From: Hyphomicrobiales bacterium
Lineage (GTDB): Bacteria > Pseudomonadota > Alphaproteobacteria > Rhizobiales > Rhizobiaceae
Assembly (NCBI GenBank): GCA_900470285.1
Contig: UCAG01000007.1
Coordinates: 1 to 64,000 of the forward strand
Direction of reading: 5' to 3'
Length of the DNA: 64,000 nucleotides
Position numbers and translations under genes: made by a program. Shown here piece after piece: positions 25,504 through 34,304 of this stretch. The notes below the pieces were generated by a model. The model was not told the DNA's origin, searched no databases, and saw nothing but the letters and a program-made list of their open reading frames with translations. The number at the start of each line of letters is the position of its first letter. Positions within the stretch are counted from its first letter, which is position 1.

Positions 25504-26817
25504 TTGTCTCAGGTAATATTCATTCCCGTTGAAACTGATCCGAGTGAAGCACGGGTGGCGGCGACGCCGGAAACTGTGAAAAAGCTGATCGGCTACGGAT
25601 TTAAGGTAATCGTGGAAAGTGGTGCAGGTATTGCGTCGCGTATTACGGATCAGGCTTTTGCTGATGCCGGTGCGCAGATCGGTAAGACCTCTGATATTAA
25701 AACCGCGGATATTGTTCTTAAACTGCGTCGTCCCTCACAGACCGAATTGAAAAACTACAAGACCGGTGCGGTACTGATCGCAATGCTTGATCCTTATGGT
25801 CATGAGGACAGTGTTGCAGCGATTGCACAGGCTGGCCTGACGGCTTTTACGATGGAGTTTATGCCGCGTATTACCCGTGCGCAGGTAATGGATGTGCTGT
25901 CGTCGCAGGCTAACCTTGCCGGTTATCAGGCAGTGATTGATGCGGCCTCAGAATATGACCGTGCCATGCCGATGATGATGACGGCTGCGGGTACAGTGCC
26001 TGCTGCCAAAGTCTTTGTCATGGGGGCGGGCGTTGCCGGTTTGCAGGCCATTGCGACCGCACGTCGCCTCGGAGCTGTGGTTACGGCGACGGACGTGCGT
26101 CCGGCAGCCAAAGAACAGGTGGCATCGCTCGGGGCTAAGTTTGTCGCTGTAGAGGACGAAGAGTTCAAAGCGGCTGAAACTGCCGGAGGCTATGCCAAGG
26201 AAATGTCGAAAGACTATCAGGCAAAGCAGGCCGCTCTCGTGGCCGATCATATTGCCAAGCAGGATATTGTGATTACGACGGCGCTTATTCCGGGACGTGC
26301 TGCACCAAAGCTGGTCAGTGCGGCGATGGTTGCCAGTATGAAGCCGGGCTCTGTGCTGGTTGATCTTGCGGTTGAACGCGGGGGCAATGTGGAAGGTGCT
26401 GTTGCCGGACAGGTGACGACAAAAGATGGTGTGAAAATCATCGGTCATATGAATACAGCCGGTCGCATCGCCGCTTCTGCTTCACAGCTTTATGCGCGTA
26501 ACCTGTTCGCTTTCCTTGAAACGCTGATCGACAAAGACACCAAGCAAGTTGCTATCAATCTTGATGATGAGCTGGTGAAAGCAACCGTGCTGACCCATCA
26601 GGGTGCTATTGTGCATCCGGCATTTGCCAATGTGGCTGTGGTGGCGGAAAAAGCTGAACCAGTCATGAAGGCTGAAGCCGCGCCAAAACCTGCCGTGAAA
26701 AAAACTCCGGTTAAAAAAGCTGCCCCCAAAAAACCGGCTGCTGCAAAACCGGCAACCAAAACGGGTGCAGGCAAGAAAACCGTAAATGAAGCCGGAAATA
26801 AGGGGGATGAGGCATGA
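25504..26817 (+). CDS. pntA: NAD(P) transhydrogenase subunit alpha part 1, with basic C-terminal tail
   Basis: The NAD(H)-binding dI component of the proton-pumping transhydrogenase, facing the cytoplasm. 437 residues. The N-terminus [21 protein letters not shown] and the dinucleotide fold [20 protein letters not shown] near residue 173 are typical. The start is taken as TTG 25504 with GAGGG just before it; earlier TTG and GTG codons are in frame. The last ~50 residues are unusual: a Lys/Ala/Pro-rich stretch like a histone-H1 tail ([19 protein letters not shown]). The stop overlaps pntAB by four bases. Confidence 0.95.
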   Translation: MSQVIFIPVETDPSEARVAATPETVKKLIGYGFKVIVESGAGIASRITDQAFADAGAQIGKTSDIKTADIVLKLRRPSQTELKNYKTGAVLIAMLDPYGHEDSVAAIAQAGLTAFTMEFMPRITRAQVMDVLSSQANLAGYQAVIDAASEYDRAMPMMMTAAGTVPAAKVFVMGAGVAGLQAIATARRLGAVVTATDVRPAAKEQVASLGAKFVAVEDEEFKAAETAGGYAKEMSKDYQAKQAALVADHIAKQDIVITTALIPGRAAPKLVSAAMVASMKPGSVLVDLAVERGGNVEGAVAGQVTTKDGVKIIGHMNTAGRIAASASQLYARNLFAFLETLIDKDTKQVAINLDDELVKATVLTHQGAIVHPAFANVAVVAEKAEPVMKAEAAPKPAVKKTPVKKAAPKKPAAAKPATKTGAGKKTVNEAGNKGDEA

Positions 26818-27230
26818 GTGCTGATTCTTTGAAAGAGGCACTGAGCGGTCTCGATAAAGCCGTTGAAAACTTGCGGGCTGCTGCGGAAGGTCTGGGTAGT
26901 TCAGATTCAATCAGCAATGCTGTGCATGTTGCCAGCGGCGGGGTGATTGATCCTTTTGTGTTTCAGCTGGCGATCTTCGTATTGTCGATTTTTGTTGGCT
27001 ATTACGTTGTCTGGTCGGTAACGCCTGCCTTACACACACCTTTGATGGCGGTGACCAATGCGATCTCCTCAGTGATTGTTGTCGGTGCACTTCTGGCCGT
27101 CGGACTCTCCCTTTCCGGTTGGGCAACGGGCTTTGGCTTTATCGCGCTGGTCCTGGCAAGTGTGAATATTTTCGGGGGCTTTCTGGTCACCCAGCGCATG
27201 CTTGCCATGTATAAGAAAAAAGATAAGTGA
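26814..27230 (+). CDS. pntAB: NAD(P) transhydrogenase subunit alpha part 2
   Basis: A 138-residue membrane subunit (part of dII). About 45 hydrophilic residues lead into [39 protein letters not shown], the conserved start of the proton channel, then two more membrane segments. Its ATG overlaps the pntA stop (ATGA), so translation is coupled. The split of alpha into two genes is the normal alphaproteobacterial form. Confidence 0.96.
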   Translation: MSADSLKEALSGLDKAVENLRAAAEGLGSSDSISNAVHVASGGVIDPFVFQLAIFVLSIFVGYYVVWSVTPALHTPLMAVTNAISSVIVVGALLAVGLSLSGWATGFGFIALVLASVNIFGGFLVTQRMLAMYKKKDK

Positions 27231-27241
27231 GGGGCTTGGAT

Positions 27242-28642
27242 ATGAGTGTTAATCTGGCAGCCTTTCTTTATCTCGTTTCCGGCGTGCTGTTTATTCTGGC
27301 GCTGCGCGGTCTTTCTCATCCGACAACCAGCCGTCAGGGCAATTTTTACGGTATGCTCGGCATGGGCATTGCCATTGTCACCACGCTGGTATTGGCACAG
27401 CCGTCTTTTGGCGGGCTGGCACTGATTGTATTAGGCTTGGTGATCGGTGGCGGTATCGGTGCCGTTGTAGCCAAGCGTATTGCTATGACAGCCATGCCGC
27501 AGCTGGTGGCATTCTTCCACTCGCTGGTTGGTCTTGCAGCTGTCATGGTCGCTGCTGCGGCTCTCTACTCGCCGCATTCCTTTGGTATCGGGGAAGTGGG
27601 TACAATCCACGCGCAGGCGCTGGTGGAAATGTCGCTTGGTGTGGCTATCGGTGCCATTACATTCACCGGTTCGATTATTGCCTATCTCAAGCTGGACGGA
27701 CGTATGTCGGGCAAGCCGATCATGCTGCCGTCACGTCATATCATCAATGCGGCACTGTTTATCGGCATTGTGGTGCTGGTGATCGTGCTGGCGATGACTG
27801 AAAGCCATCTGGTGTTCTGGGCGATTGTGCTGCTGTCACTGCTGTTCGGCGTGCTGATCATTATTCCGATCGGCGGCGCGGATATGCCGGTGGTTGTGTC
27901 TATGCTTAATTCCTATTCCGGCTGGGCCGCAGCGGGTATCGGCTTTACGCTGGGCAATCTGGCGCTGATTATCACCGGTGCGTTGGTCGGTTCTTCCGGT
28001 GCGATCCTGTCCTACATCATGTGTAAGGGCATGAACCGCTCGTTCATTTCCGTAATCCTTGGTGGTTTCGGCGGCGATACATCTGCTGCTGGTGCAGCGG
28101 GTGAAGTGGAACAGCGTCCGGTCAAGCAAGGTTCGGCGGATGATGCGGCTTTCATCATGAAGAATGCTGCCAAGGTTATCATCGTACCGGGTTATGGTAT
28201 GGCGGTGGCACAGGCACAGCATGCGCTGCGTGAAATGGCTGACAAGCTGAAGGAAGAGGGCGTTGAGGTCAAATATGCCATTCATCCGGTGGCTGGTCGT
28301 ATGCCGGGGCATATGAACGTGCTGCTGGCTGAAGCCAATGTGCCTTATGATGAGGTCTTCGAGCTGGAAGATATCAACTCCGAATTTGCACAGGCCGATG
28401 TGGCTTTCGTGATCGGTGCGAATGACGTGACCAATCCGGCGGCAAAAACCGATCCGCAGTCTCCGATCTTCGGTATGCCTATTCTCGATGTGGACAAGGC
28501 CGGAACGGTGTTGTTTATCAAACGCGGCATGGGCTCCGGCTATGCCGGCGTGGAGAATGAATTGTTCTTCCGCGACAACACCATGATGCTGTTTGCTGAT
28601 GCAAAGAAGATGGTTGAAAATATCGTCAAAGCGCTGGATTAA
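27242..28642 (+). CDS. pntB: NAD(P) transhydrogenase subunit beta
   Basis: 466 residues: eight or nine membrane helices (dII), then the NADP(H)-binding dIII domain beginning around KVIIVPGYGMAVAQAQHALREM, with RMPGHMNVLLAEA and a C-terminal FIKRGMGSGYAGVENELF loop. With the two alpha parts it drives NADP reduction by NADH using the proton gradient. ATG 27242 follows GTGAGGGG; a GTG 15 bases earlier is the alternative. A terminator follows. Confidence 0.96.
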   Translation: MSVNLAAFLYLVSGVLFILALRGLSHPTTSRQGNFYGMLGMGIAIVTTLVLAQPSFGGLALIVLGLVIGGGIGAVVAKRIAMTAMPQLVAFFHSLVGLAAVMVAAAALYSPHSFGIGEVGTIHAQALVEMSLGVAIGAITFTGSIIAYLKLDGRMSGKPIMLPSRHIINAALFIGIVVLVIVLAMTESHLVFWAIVLLSLLFGVLIIIPIGGADMPVVVSMLNSYSGWAAAGIGFTLGNLALIITGALVGSSGAILSYIMCKGMNRSFISVILGGFGGDTSAAGAAGEVEQRPVKQGSADDAAFIMKNAAKVIIVPGYGMAVAQAQHALREMADKLKEEGVEVKYAIHPVAGRMPGHMNVLLAEANVPYDEVFELEDINSEFAQADVAFVIGANDVTNPAAKTDPQSPIFGMPILDVDKAGTVLFIKRGMGSGYAGVENELFFRDNTMMLFADAKKMVENIVKALD

Positions 28643-28667
28643 ACCGGTGCGCTTCGGCAGATAAAAG

Positions 28668-28697
28668 AAAAGGCGGCTTTTGAGTCGCCTTTTTTAT
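28668..28697 (+). terminator. Terminator after pntB
   Basis: AAAAGGCG and CGCCTTTT with a ten-base loop, followed by a T run. Confidence 0.85.
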
Positions 28698-28829
28698 TGT
28701 TGTTTTATAAGTGTTTAATGCTGTTTTCAGATCGGATTGTGTCCGTTGTATTGTGAAATACCTGTGGCATTAAAGACTTGGAGCGACTTGTTTACGAATA
28801 GATTCCGGTTTCAAAAAAGCCAGCTCATC

Positions 28830-28849
28830 AATCCCAATTAATTGGGATT
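28830..28849. promoter_or_regulatory. Perfect 20-bp palindrome upstream of the ClpP-like gene
   Basis: AATCCCAATTAATTGGGATT reads the same on both strands. It is extended by CATCA on the left and TGATG on the right, offset by two bases. It lies 60 bases before the GTG start. It looks like an operator for a dimeric regulator; no T run favours a terminator. Confidence 0.6.
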
Positions 28850-28909
28850 TTGATGATTGCTGATCTGCGCTTCAATGCCGGATATTTTCAGTTGTTATAT
28901 GAGGTGGAT

Positions 28910-29596
28910 GTGAAAAAATATCAGCGGATTTTGCAGATAACAGCGTTGTTTTTTATGGCATCGACCGGAGCGCAGGCTGAGTTGAAAAAGGTCATACCTC
29001 AGGACGAGAAGGTGCTTGAAAATGCCGTTGCGGCAAAAATCTATTTTACGGCCGGTGTGAATACAAAAAGTGTCAGTGAACTGATACAGGCCATCGATAG
29101 TCTGAATACGAATTATAAAAAGCTGGAAAATATCTATCTCTATATCAGCAGCTATGGCGGGGATATGGATAGTGGTTATGCGGGATATTGGGCTGTCAAA
29201 AGCTCGCATATACCGATCACGACGGTGAACCTGTCGACAGTGATGTCTTCTGCAACGATGATTTTTTGTGGAGCCAAAGACCGCCAGTCGCGTAAAGGCG
29301 GGCGTTTCATTATGCATCCGCCTTCTATAACACATCAACAGCGGGCTTTTCAGCCTGACCAGTTCATAACAGCAGGCCGTGATCTTAAGGGTTATGTCGA
29401 GCAATTTACAGAAGTTTATAAAGAATGCAGCCGGTATTCAGATACTGAGATCAGCACTTTACTTTCGAGTGAAAATGACCGGAAATTTCTGCTGCCTGAT
29501 GAAGCGAAAGAGAAGGGCATCATCTCAGATGTGGCCGCTCAAATTATAACAGCGCCAATTGCTTATTATATTACTGATGATGATAAAAAGTACTGA
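28910..29596 (+). CDS. Exported ClpP-like serine-protease-fold protein
   Basis: 228 residues. The start is GTG 28910, which has GAGGTGG just upstream and gives a clean signal peptide (MKKYQRILQITALFFM, cleavage after AQA at residue 23); a longer frame back to 28850 would hide it. The mature part is a ClpP/crotonase fold: IYLYISSYGGDMDSG (oxyanion region), MSSATMIFCGA (nucleophile region), GGRFIMHPP (His) and LLPDEAKEKGIISDV (acidic). Serines are present in the nucleophile loop, but aligned to ClpP by the following GAK the loop is one residue short, so catalysis is uncertain. Periplasmic location is inferred. No chaperone partner adjoins it. Confidence 0.75.
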   Translation: MKKYQRILQITALFFMASTGAQAELKKVIPQDEKVLENAVAAKIYFTAGVNTKSVSELIQAIDSLNTNYKKLENIYLYISSYGGDMDSGYAGYWAVKSSHIPITTVNLSTVMSSATMIFCGAKDRQSRKGGRFIMHPPSITHQQRAFQPDQFITAGRDLKGYVEQFTEVYKECSRYSDTEISTLLSSENDRKFLLPDEAKEKGIISDVAAQIITAPIAYYITDDDKKY

Positions 29597-29600
29597 GTAT

Positions 29601-29632
29601 CTGCCCCTGAAAACAATTTCAGGGGCAAAAAT
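29601..29632. terminator. Terminator between ClpP-like gene and convergent oxidoreductase
   Basis: TGCCCCTGAAA (29601-29611) and TTTCAGGGGCA (29616-29626) form a perfect stem with a four-base loop. The tail is A-rich on the plus strand, so it works less well for the plus gene than a T run would. Confidence 0.75.
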
Positions 29633-29641
29633 TATTATACT

Positions 29642-30961
29642 TTAAACGCCGTAAACCAGCTTGTCCTGACGGGCGCGTAGTTCTGCAAGGCGGGAGCCGG
29701 CAGGCAAAGCCGCGTTGTCATAGGTGATGAGTTCGCCTTTTTTGATCGGTTTGAGCACTTTGGCACCGGTTAGCATACCGCATGGAATGGCTTTGGCGCT
29801 GCGTGCTTCACCGGCCGTCATGATCCATGCACGGTAGCAATATTCACCGATTGCATCGAGGGTTTCGCCAACCGCCATATCTTTTTTGGCCACAGCTGCC
29901 ACTTCCGCTGTGGGTTTGCTCAGCGGCACCATATCCGCTTTGCCGTAAAGCACTGCACGGGCGCAGGTGAGGGGCACTTCCAGCGAGGTCAGGTGATACG
30001 GACGATGGAAGGTGAAATATGGGCCTTTACCCATTTTCAGGTCTTCCATACGCTCACTAATACGCGGATGGGACATGTCCGCAACCACGAATACACCCGG
30101 AGCTACGCCCTTGCCGATTGTGTAATCAACCACACCCACACGGGAGAGCACGCCGCCGTCTTTTTCAGGGATGAGTGTTGAGGAGAGCTGATCCAGTGTA
30201 GCCGCAGGGCCATGCATACCGGCTTTATCCGGTACCAGACCGGTGGCATTAGCGATAGCCGCCATTTCCACCATGGTTTTGGAGCCGTCCACAAACTCCA
30301 CCAACAGGCGTACATTCATATTACGGCGGGTGGCTTCCTCGATATAATTATCAGGGATCGCATCAATATTGAGCGGATTGTTCTTACCCTTACCGGCAGC
30401 AACAATCGGATGTCCCATGGCGGTGACAAATTCGATCAGCTCCATGCAGGATGACGGTTCGTCACCGGCGCCGAGCGAATAGACAACACCAAGACGATCG
30501 GCTTCACTTTTCAGATAAGCGCCGATTGTCACATCAGCTTCAACATTCATCATTACGAGATGTTTGCCGTGCTCCATGGCACGCAAACCGATTTCTGCAC
30601 CAACGGCAGGAATACCGGTTGCATCAATCACCACGTCAATCAGGTCATTATTGAGAATGAGGTCTGCATTATCGGTAACAGCAATTTTATGAGCTTCGAG
30701 CGCAAGGCTCAGATCAGAACCGGTGCCGGTCTCACGGGCATGGCCTTGTTCACCATAGGCGATCTCGGCGGCTTTGAGAGCGCGCTGCGGATTGGTTTCC
30801 GAAATCGCGCCGATTTCAATGCCGGGCATATGGGCGACACGGGTCACAATATCGGTTCCCATTTCGCCGCAGCCGATCAGGCCAATGCGGATGGGTTTAC
30901 CGGTATCGGCGCGGGCTTTCATATCACGAGCTAAGCCGGTGAGTGCGACATTGGTGGCCAT
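29642..30961 (-). CDS. Homoserine-dehydrogenase-like NAD(P) oxidoreductase with C-terminal SAF domain
   Basis: 439 residues. The Rossmann fold starts at IRIGLIGCGEMGTDIVTRVAHM (residue ~24), continues with DVVIDATG and AGDEPSS, and the middle resembles homoserine dehydrogenase/Gfo-Idh catalytic domains. The C-terminal third contains GMLTGAKVLKPIKKGELITYDN, typical of an SAF domain as in sialic-acid synthase and UxaA-type proteins. Proteins of this build act on sugar acids or tetrose derivatives in catabolic loci, but the flanking HAD and MaoC genes give no firm pathway. Cytoplasmic. Substrate unknown. Confidence 0.8.
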   Translation of the reverse strand: MATNVALTGLARDMKARADTGKPIRIGLIGCGEMGTDIVTRVAHMPGIEIGAISETNPQRALKAAEIAYGEQGHARETGTGSDLSLALEAHKIAVTDNADLILNNDLIDVVIDATGIPAVGAEIGLRAMEHGKHLVMMNVEADVTIGAYLKSEADRLGVVYSLGAGDEPSSCMELIEFVTAMGHPIVAAGKGKNNPLNIDAIPDNYIEEATRRNMNVRLLVEFVDGSKTMVEMAAIANATGLVPDKAGMHGPAATLDQLSSTLIPEKDGGVLSRVGVVDYTIGKGVAPGVFVVADMSHPRISERMEDLKMGKGPYFTFHRPYHLTSLEVPLTCARAVLYGKADMVPLSKPTAEVAAVAKKDMAVGETLDAIGEYCYRAWIMTAGEARSAKAIPCGMLTGAKVLKPIKKGELITYDNAALPAGSRLAELRARQDKLVYGV

Positions 30962-31090
30962 GTTTGTTCTCCGGAGATAGTGTTTTGCGGGAGAATAACC
31001 CGCCTGATAATGACAGTTATAAAAGACCTGAGCATTTCACAGTCAAGTTGGAACAACTTGATGGCCGTGATAATGCGATTATTAAAAAAG

Positions 31091-31134
31091 CTAGAGCGAT
31101 CACTATAGTTTAACATGTGCGTAAACCGCTCTAG
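31091..31134. repeat. Short palindromic element with CTAGAGCG ends
   Basis: CTAGAGCG at 31091-31098 and CGCTCTAG at 31127-31134 are exact inverted ends of a 44-base segment. The right end matches the end of the element at 10453-10557. Confidence 0.7.
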
Positions 31135-31172
31135 ATTAAAGATCAATAAGGCAAAGGCTGCATCCGTGCGGC

Positions 31173-31865
31173 ATGACAGAGCAGGAGTTCAAAGTGCTGG
31201 ACAGCGTAACCAATAATAACTGGGATCTCGTGATTTTTGACTGTGACGGTGTGCTGGTCGACAGCGAACCACTGGCTGCGCTGGCTTTCCATAATGTTTA
31301 TGCCCGTCATAATATGCCGATTCCTGACGGTACGGTAGCCAAGGGTGTAGGAATGAAACAGGCGGATATTATCCGTCTGATCGGCGATCTGACCGGCCAT
31401 TATCTGCCGGATGCAGCGCAGGATGATATCTGGCCGGAAACACATCGGGTGTTTTCTGAAGCCTTGCAACCTTGTGACGGCATTGCCGGTGTGCTGGAGC
31501 GCCTGAAGACCCGCAGCTGCGTGGCCTCTTCCTCTTCGCCGCAGCGTATTGCTTTCAGTCTGGAAAAAACCGGTCTGATCGGGGCGTTTAATGGGGCATT
31601 ATACTCATCAACAATGGTCAAACGCGGTAAGCCTGCGCCGGACCTGTTCCTGTTTGCCGCAGAGAAATTCGGTGCTGATCCGGCACGTTGTGTGGTGTTT
31701 GAGGATTCACCATTTGGTGTGGAAGGGGCTGTTGCCGCAGGCATGACAGCAATCGGTTATACCGGTGGCGGACATACTTATGCCGGACACACGGAAAAGC
31801 TTTTGGAAAAAGGTGCAAAAGCGGTTTATAGCAGCTGGAAAGAGATAGAGAATAACATTCTCTAA
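31173..31865 (+). CDS. HAD-superfamily hydrolase, beta-phosphoglucomutase-like subgroup
   Basis: A 230-residue cytoplasmic phosphatase or phosphomutase. Motif I is VIFDCDGVLVDSEPLA near residue 21, motif II the SSSSPQR stretch near residue 110, motif III the lysine of VKRGKPAPD, and motif IV VFEDSPFGVEGAVAAGM. The cap sits between motifs I and II (HAD-IA). Sugar phosphates are likely substrates. The neighbouring MaoC gene follows after 31 bases, so the two may be co-transcribed. Confidence 0.88.
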   Translation: MTEQEFKVLDSVTNNNWDLVIFDCDGVLVDSEPLAALAFHNVYARHNMPIPDGTVAKGVGMKQADIIRLIGDLTGHYLPDAAQDDIWPETHRVFSEALQPCDGIAGVLERLKTRSCVASSSSPQRIAFSLEKTGLIGAFNGALYSSTMVKRGKPAPDLFLFAAEKFGADPARCVVFEDSPFGVEGAVAAGMTAIGYTGGGHTYAGHTEKLLEKGAKAVYSSWKEIENNIL

Positions 31866-31896
31866 AAGTGCGAATCCATCATAAAGGTCTATAGCA

Positions 31897-32367
31897 ATGA
31901 AAGATGCGATCACTCTGGATCAGCTGCGTGAAGCGATCGGCACGGAAATCGGCTGCTCTGAGTGGCGGGTGGTGACACAGGAAATGATCAACCAGTTTGC
32001 GGATGCAACGGATGATCATCAATATATCCATGTTGATCCGGTACGTGCGGCAGAAACACCTTTCGGCGGCACAATCGCCCATGGTTTCCTGACGCTTTCA
32101 TTGCTCTCGACTTTGGCTTTTGAAGCCCTGCCGATGCTGCAGGGCGCAACCATGGGCATCAATTACGGTTTTGACAGTGTGCGTTTCATGTCGCCGGTCA
32201 AAACCGGTACCCGTGTCCGTGCCCGTTTCAAACTGGCTGATGCGGATATCCGTCCTTCCGGTCGTGTGGTCAATCATTATGATGTGACACTGGAAGTGGA
32301 AGGCATGGTCAAACCGGCTTTGACTGCACGGTGGTTGACGATTGCGGTTGTGCCTCCTGCTGAATAA
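31897..32367 (+). CDS. MaoC-family dehydratase (enoyl-CoA hydratase 2-like)
   Basis: A 156-residue hot-dog-fold protein. The hydratase signature is complete: FADATDDHQYIHVDPVRAAETPFGGTIAHGFLTLSL, with the catalytic Asp and His (D..H) of (R)-specific enoyl-CoA hydratases. It probably hydrates short trans-2-enoyl-CoA esters in fatty acid or related metabolism. Follows the HAD gene closely and ends at a terminator. Confidence 0.88.
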   Translation: MKDAITLDQLREAIGTEIGCSEWRVVTQEMINQFADATDDHQYIHVDPVRAAETPFGGTIAHGFLTLSLLSTLAFEALPMLQGATMGINYGFDSVRFMSPVKTGTRVRARFKLADADIRPSGRVVNHYDVTLEVEGMVKPALTARWLTIAVVPPAE

Positions 32368-32368
32368 T

Positions 32369-32397
32369 AAAAAGCCCGCTTTTAGCGGGCTTTTTTG
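32369..32397. terminator. Terminator between MaoC gene and alpha/beta hydrolase gene
   Basis: AAAAGCCCGCT / AGCGGGCTTTT with a three-base loop and T run. The convergent hydrolase gene ends inside this hairpin (stop at 32382). Confidence 0.85.
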
Positions 32398-33563
32398 TTG
32401 CTGATATCTTCAAGCGGTGCAGGCCGATCGGGATATTCGCTCAGCAGGGTTTTGAGCGCAAATGGCCCGTGCAGAAACATGCCGATATCATAGGCATTTT
32501 TCTTCTGGCTGCCGGAAATAAACAGCAAATGCATTTTGAAGAAATTGCCCTTGGCCTGTTTGTAACGGACAGGAGAGTGAATATGTTTGAACCGGATATG
32601 GCTGATCAGCGGGGGATTATTCGTTTGAATTTTCAGAGCCTTGGCAGGTTCTGAATTATAAAAATGAATGATATCCGTCAGTGCCTGAAACTCTGCCCAG
32701 AAAACCGGACTGTCATTGAGCAGCACGCGTACATCTTCCCGCAGGGTTTTGGCGCGCGGGTGCAGAGCAATCATCAACAGGCAGGAACCGGCAGCAAGCA
32801 AAGAGACCGGCTGTTTTCGCAGGAGTTCCGGCTCGGTGCGCCAGACTTCTGCCAGCGCTTCAATCGCCGGTACAGTGCCGAGACTATGCCCCATAATGAT
32901 GACTTCATCCGCATCACTGCTGCGCAATTTCTCTGCAAGCATTTGTGCAAAAATTTGTTTGCGTTCCAGCAGTTTAGGGCTGTTGTCATAAATCCGGTCA
33001 TAGGCCGCAGACCAGTCGTCGAGCAGATAGGAAATGAAAAGTTTTTCATCCAGTGCCCGTATCAGTCCGTAGCAAATGCCAAGCGCCAGCGGCAGCGACC
33101 AAAGCATGTGCAATGCGGAAAAGCCTGCCAGTACCGGCGCTGCTGTGATGCCGAGTGTTAAGGCCAGCATAGCCAGCACCATCAGAAACGGCCACAGGAA
33201 GAACATCACAAAACGCCAGCTGGTGCGGCCGTAACGCCATAATGTGCCGGTGAAGAGAATATTCAGAAAAGCACGGCTGCCGGCAAACAAACGGTGCGGC
33301 AGGGAACGTGCAGCATAATCGTCAAAAATATCTGCGGTGCCGAACTGGCAGAATTCGCTTTGCGTTTCCCAGTTCACACCTTTGGCTGTCACCTGCATGG
33401 TGCCACTGCCGTGATCTGCGTCGACCATAGGGGTCAGGCTGGTTTTTGTGCCCCACAGCTTGTCAAAATCGCTCATAATCTTGCGATGGCGCACACGGAC
33501 AGCTTTGGGGTGCAGCCCTTCATAACCTGTAAAATTAATGATGAGACGGTTTTTAATGGTCAT
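32382..33563 (-). CDS. Membrane-anchored alpha/beta hydrolase of unknown function
   Basis: About 393 residues. The N-terminal 110 residues are soluble, then two hydrophobic segments (WRFVMFFLWPFLMVLAMLALTLG and GFSALHMLWSLPLALGICYGL) anchor it, then a lipase-like motif IIMGHSLGTVPAIEAL supplies the nucleophile elbow GHSLG. The late part contains histidines but the triad partners are not clear. It may act on lipids or an envelope ester. ATG 33563 is used; the in-frame TTG at 33596 lacks support. The last codons overlap the terminator shared with the MaoC gene. Confidence 0.7.
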   Translation of the reverse strand: MTIKNRLIINFTGYEGLHPKAVRVRHRKIMSDFDKLWGTKTSLTPMVDADHGSGTMQVTAKGVNWETQSEFCQFGTADIFDDYAARSLPHRLFAGSRAFLNILFTGTLWRYGRTSWRFVMFFLWPFLMVLAMLALTLGITAAPVLAGFSALHMLWSLPLALGICYGLIRALDEKLFISYLLDDWSAAYDRIYDNSPKLLERKQIFAQMLAEKLRSSDADEVIIMGHSLGTVPAIEALAEVWRTEPELLRKQPVSLLAAGSCLLMIALHPRAKTLREDVRVLLNDSPVFWAEFQALTDIIHFYNSEPAKALKIQTNNPPLISHIRFKHIHSPVRYKQAKGNFFKMHLLFISGSQKKNAYDIGMFLHGPFALKTLLSEYPDRPAPLEDISNKKAR

Positions 33564-33671
33564 GAACAGGGTGCTTGTTAAAACAGAAGAGGGCAATGCG
33601 GCGCAAAAGATGCTTTAGTGCGGTCTGCTGTAAATGAACAATCACATTAAAGCTATTATGTTTACTCAAAA

Positions 33672-33705
33672 TAAAAACACCGCGCCTTTTGGAAGACGCG
33701 GTGCT
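33672..33705 (-). terminator. Terminator of the sarcosine oxidase operon
   Basis: CACCGCG (33678-33684) and CGCGGTG (33697-33703) pair; read on the minus strand the stem is followed by TTTTTATTTTG. It lies downstream of soxG. Confidence 0.85.
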
Positions 33706-33746
33706 TAAAGTGCAATTATGACAGTTTCAGGACGTTGAAAGTATCG

Positions 33747-34304
33747 TCAGACGGCTGCGTCCAGTGCGCCTTCACTCAGCAGTCCGAAAACATAGGTGCC
33801 AAAAGAGCGCCAGCATTCCAGCCGGAATTCTGTTTCAGACAGACGCCACAGCACAATCTCAGCTTTGCCAAAAATCGTACGGGTGGCAGCGCCAACCGGA
33901 AAAACGGCCAAAGACAAATCCTGCGGGCAACCGGCATTGATAGTTGCTTCTGCGCCTTCGCCGGAAATGAGGATGCCGATATTGCGGTGAGATACATCCG
34001 TTGCGGCATGCAGTGTTTCAACACCTTGCAAATCCGCAAAGGGGGACTGCCCGCCGGTGTCAATCACCAGCCATTCATCAGGCCCGAGCCACAATGCCGA
34101 GCGTTTGCCCTTGGTGGCGCTGTGCTTTGGCTTTTGCGGCAGAGTAACGCCAAGGGCTTTGGACAGGTCGGCGAGATCATTGGTACGGGCGCGGAGCGAA
34201 ATACGCTCCGCCGGTTCTGCCGGTGTGATCTGTACTGAACCGTTTCCGGCACGGTTGTTGCCCAGAACTGTGATGCGCTGTGCGCTTGCTTCGGAATTAG
34301 ACAT
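33747..34304 (-). CDS. soxG: Sarcosine oxidase subunit gamma
   Basis: A 185-residue subunit of heterotetrameric sarcosine oxidase; it stabilises the complex beside the folate-binding part of SoxA. The pattern WLGPDEWLV near residue 72 and the TDVSHRNIGILISGEGA stretch are family features related to the GcvT fold. The ATG at 34304 has GGGAGAG upstream and overlaps the end of soxA; an in-frame start 24 bases earlier is less supported. Last gene of soxBDAG. Confidence 0.93.
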   Translation of the reverse strand: MSNSEASAQRITVLGNNRAGNGSVQITPAEPAERISLRARTNDLADLSKALGVTLPQKPKHSATKGKRSALWLGPDEWLVIDTGGQSPFADLQGVETLHAATDVSHRNIGILISGEGAEATINAGCPQDLSLAVFPVGAATRTIFGKAEIVLWRLSETEFRLECWRSFGTYVFGLLSEGALDAAV

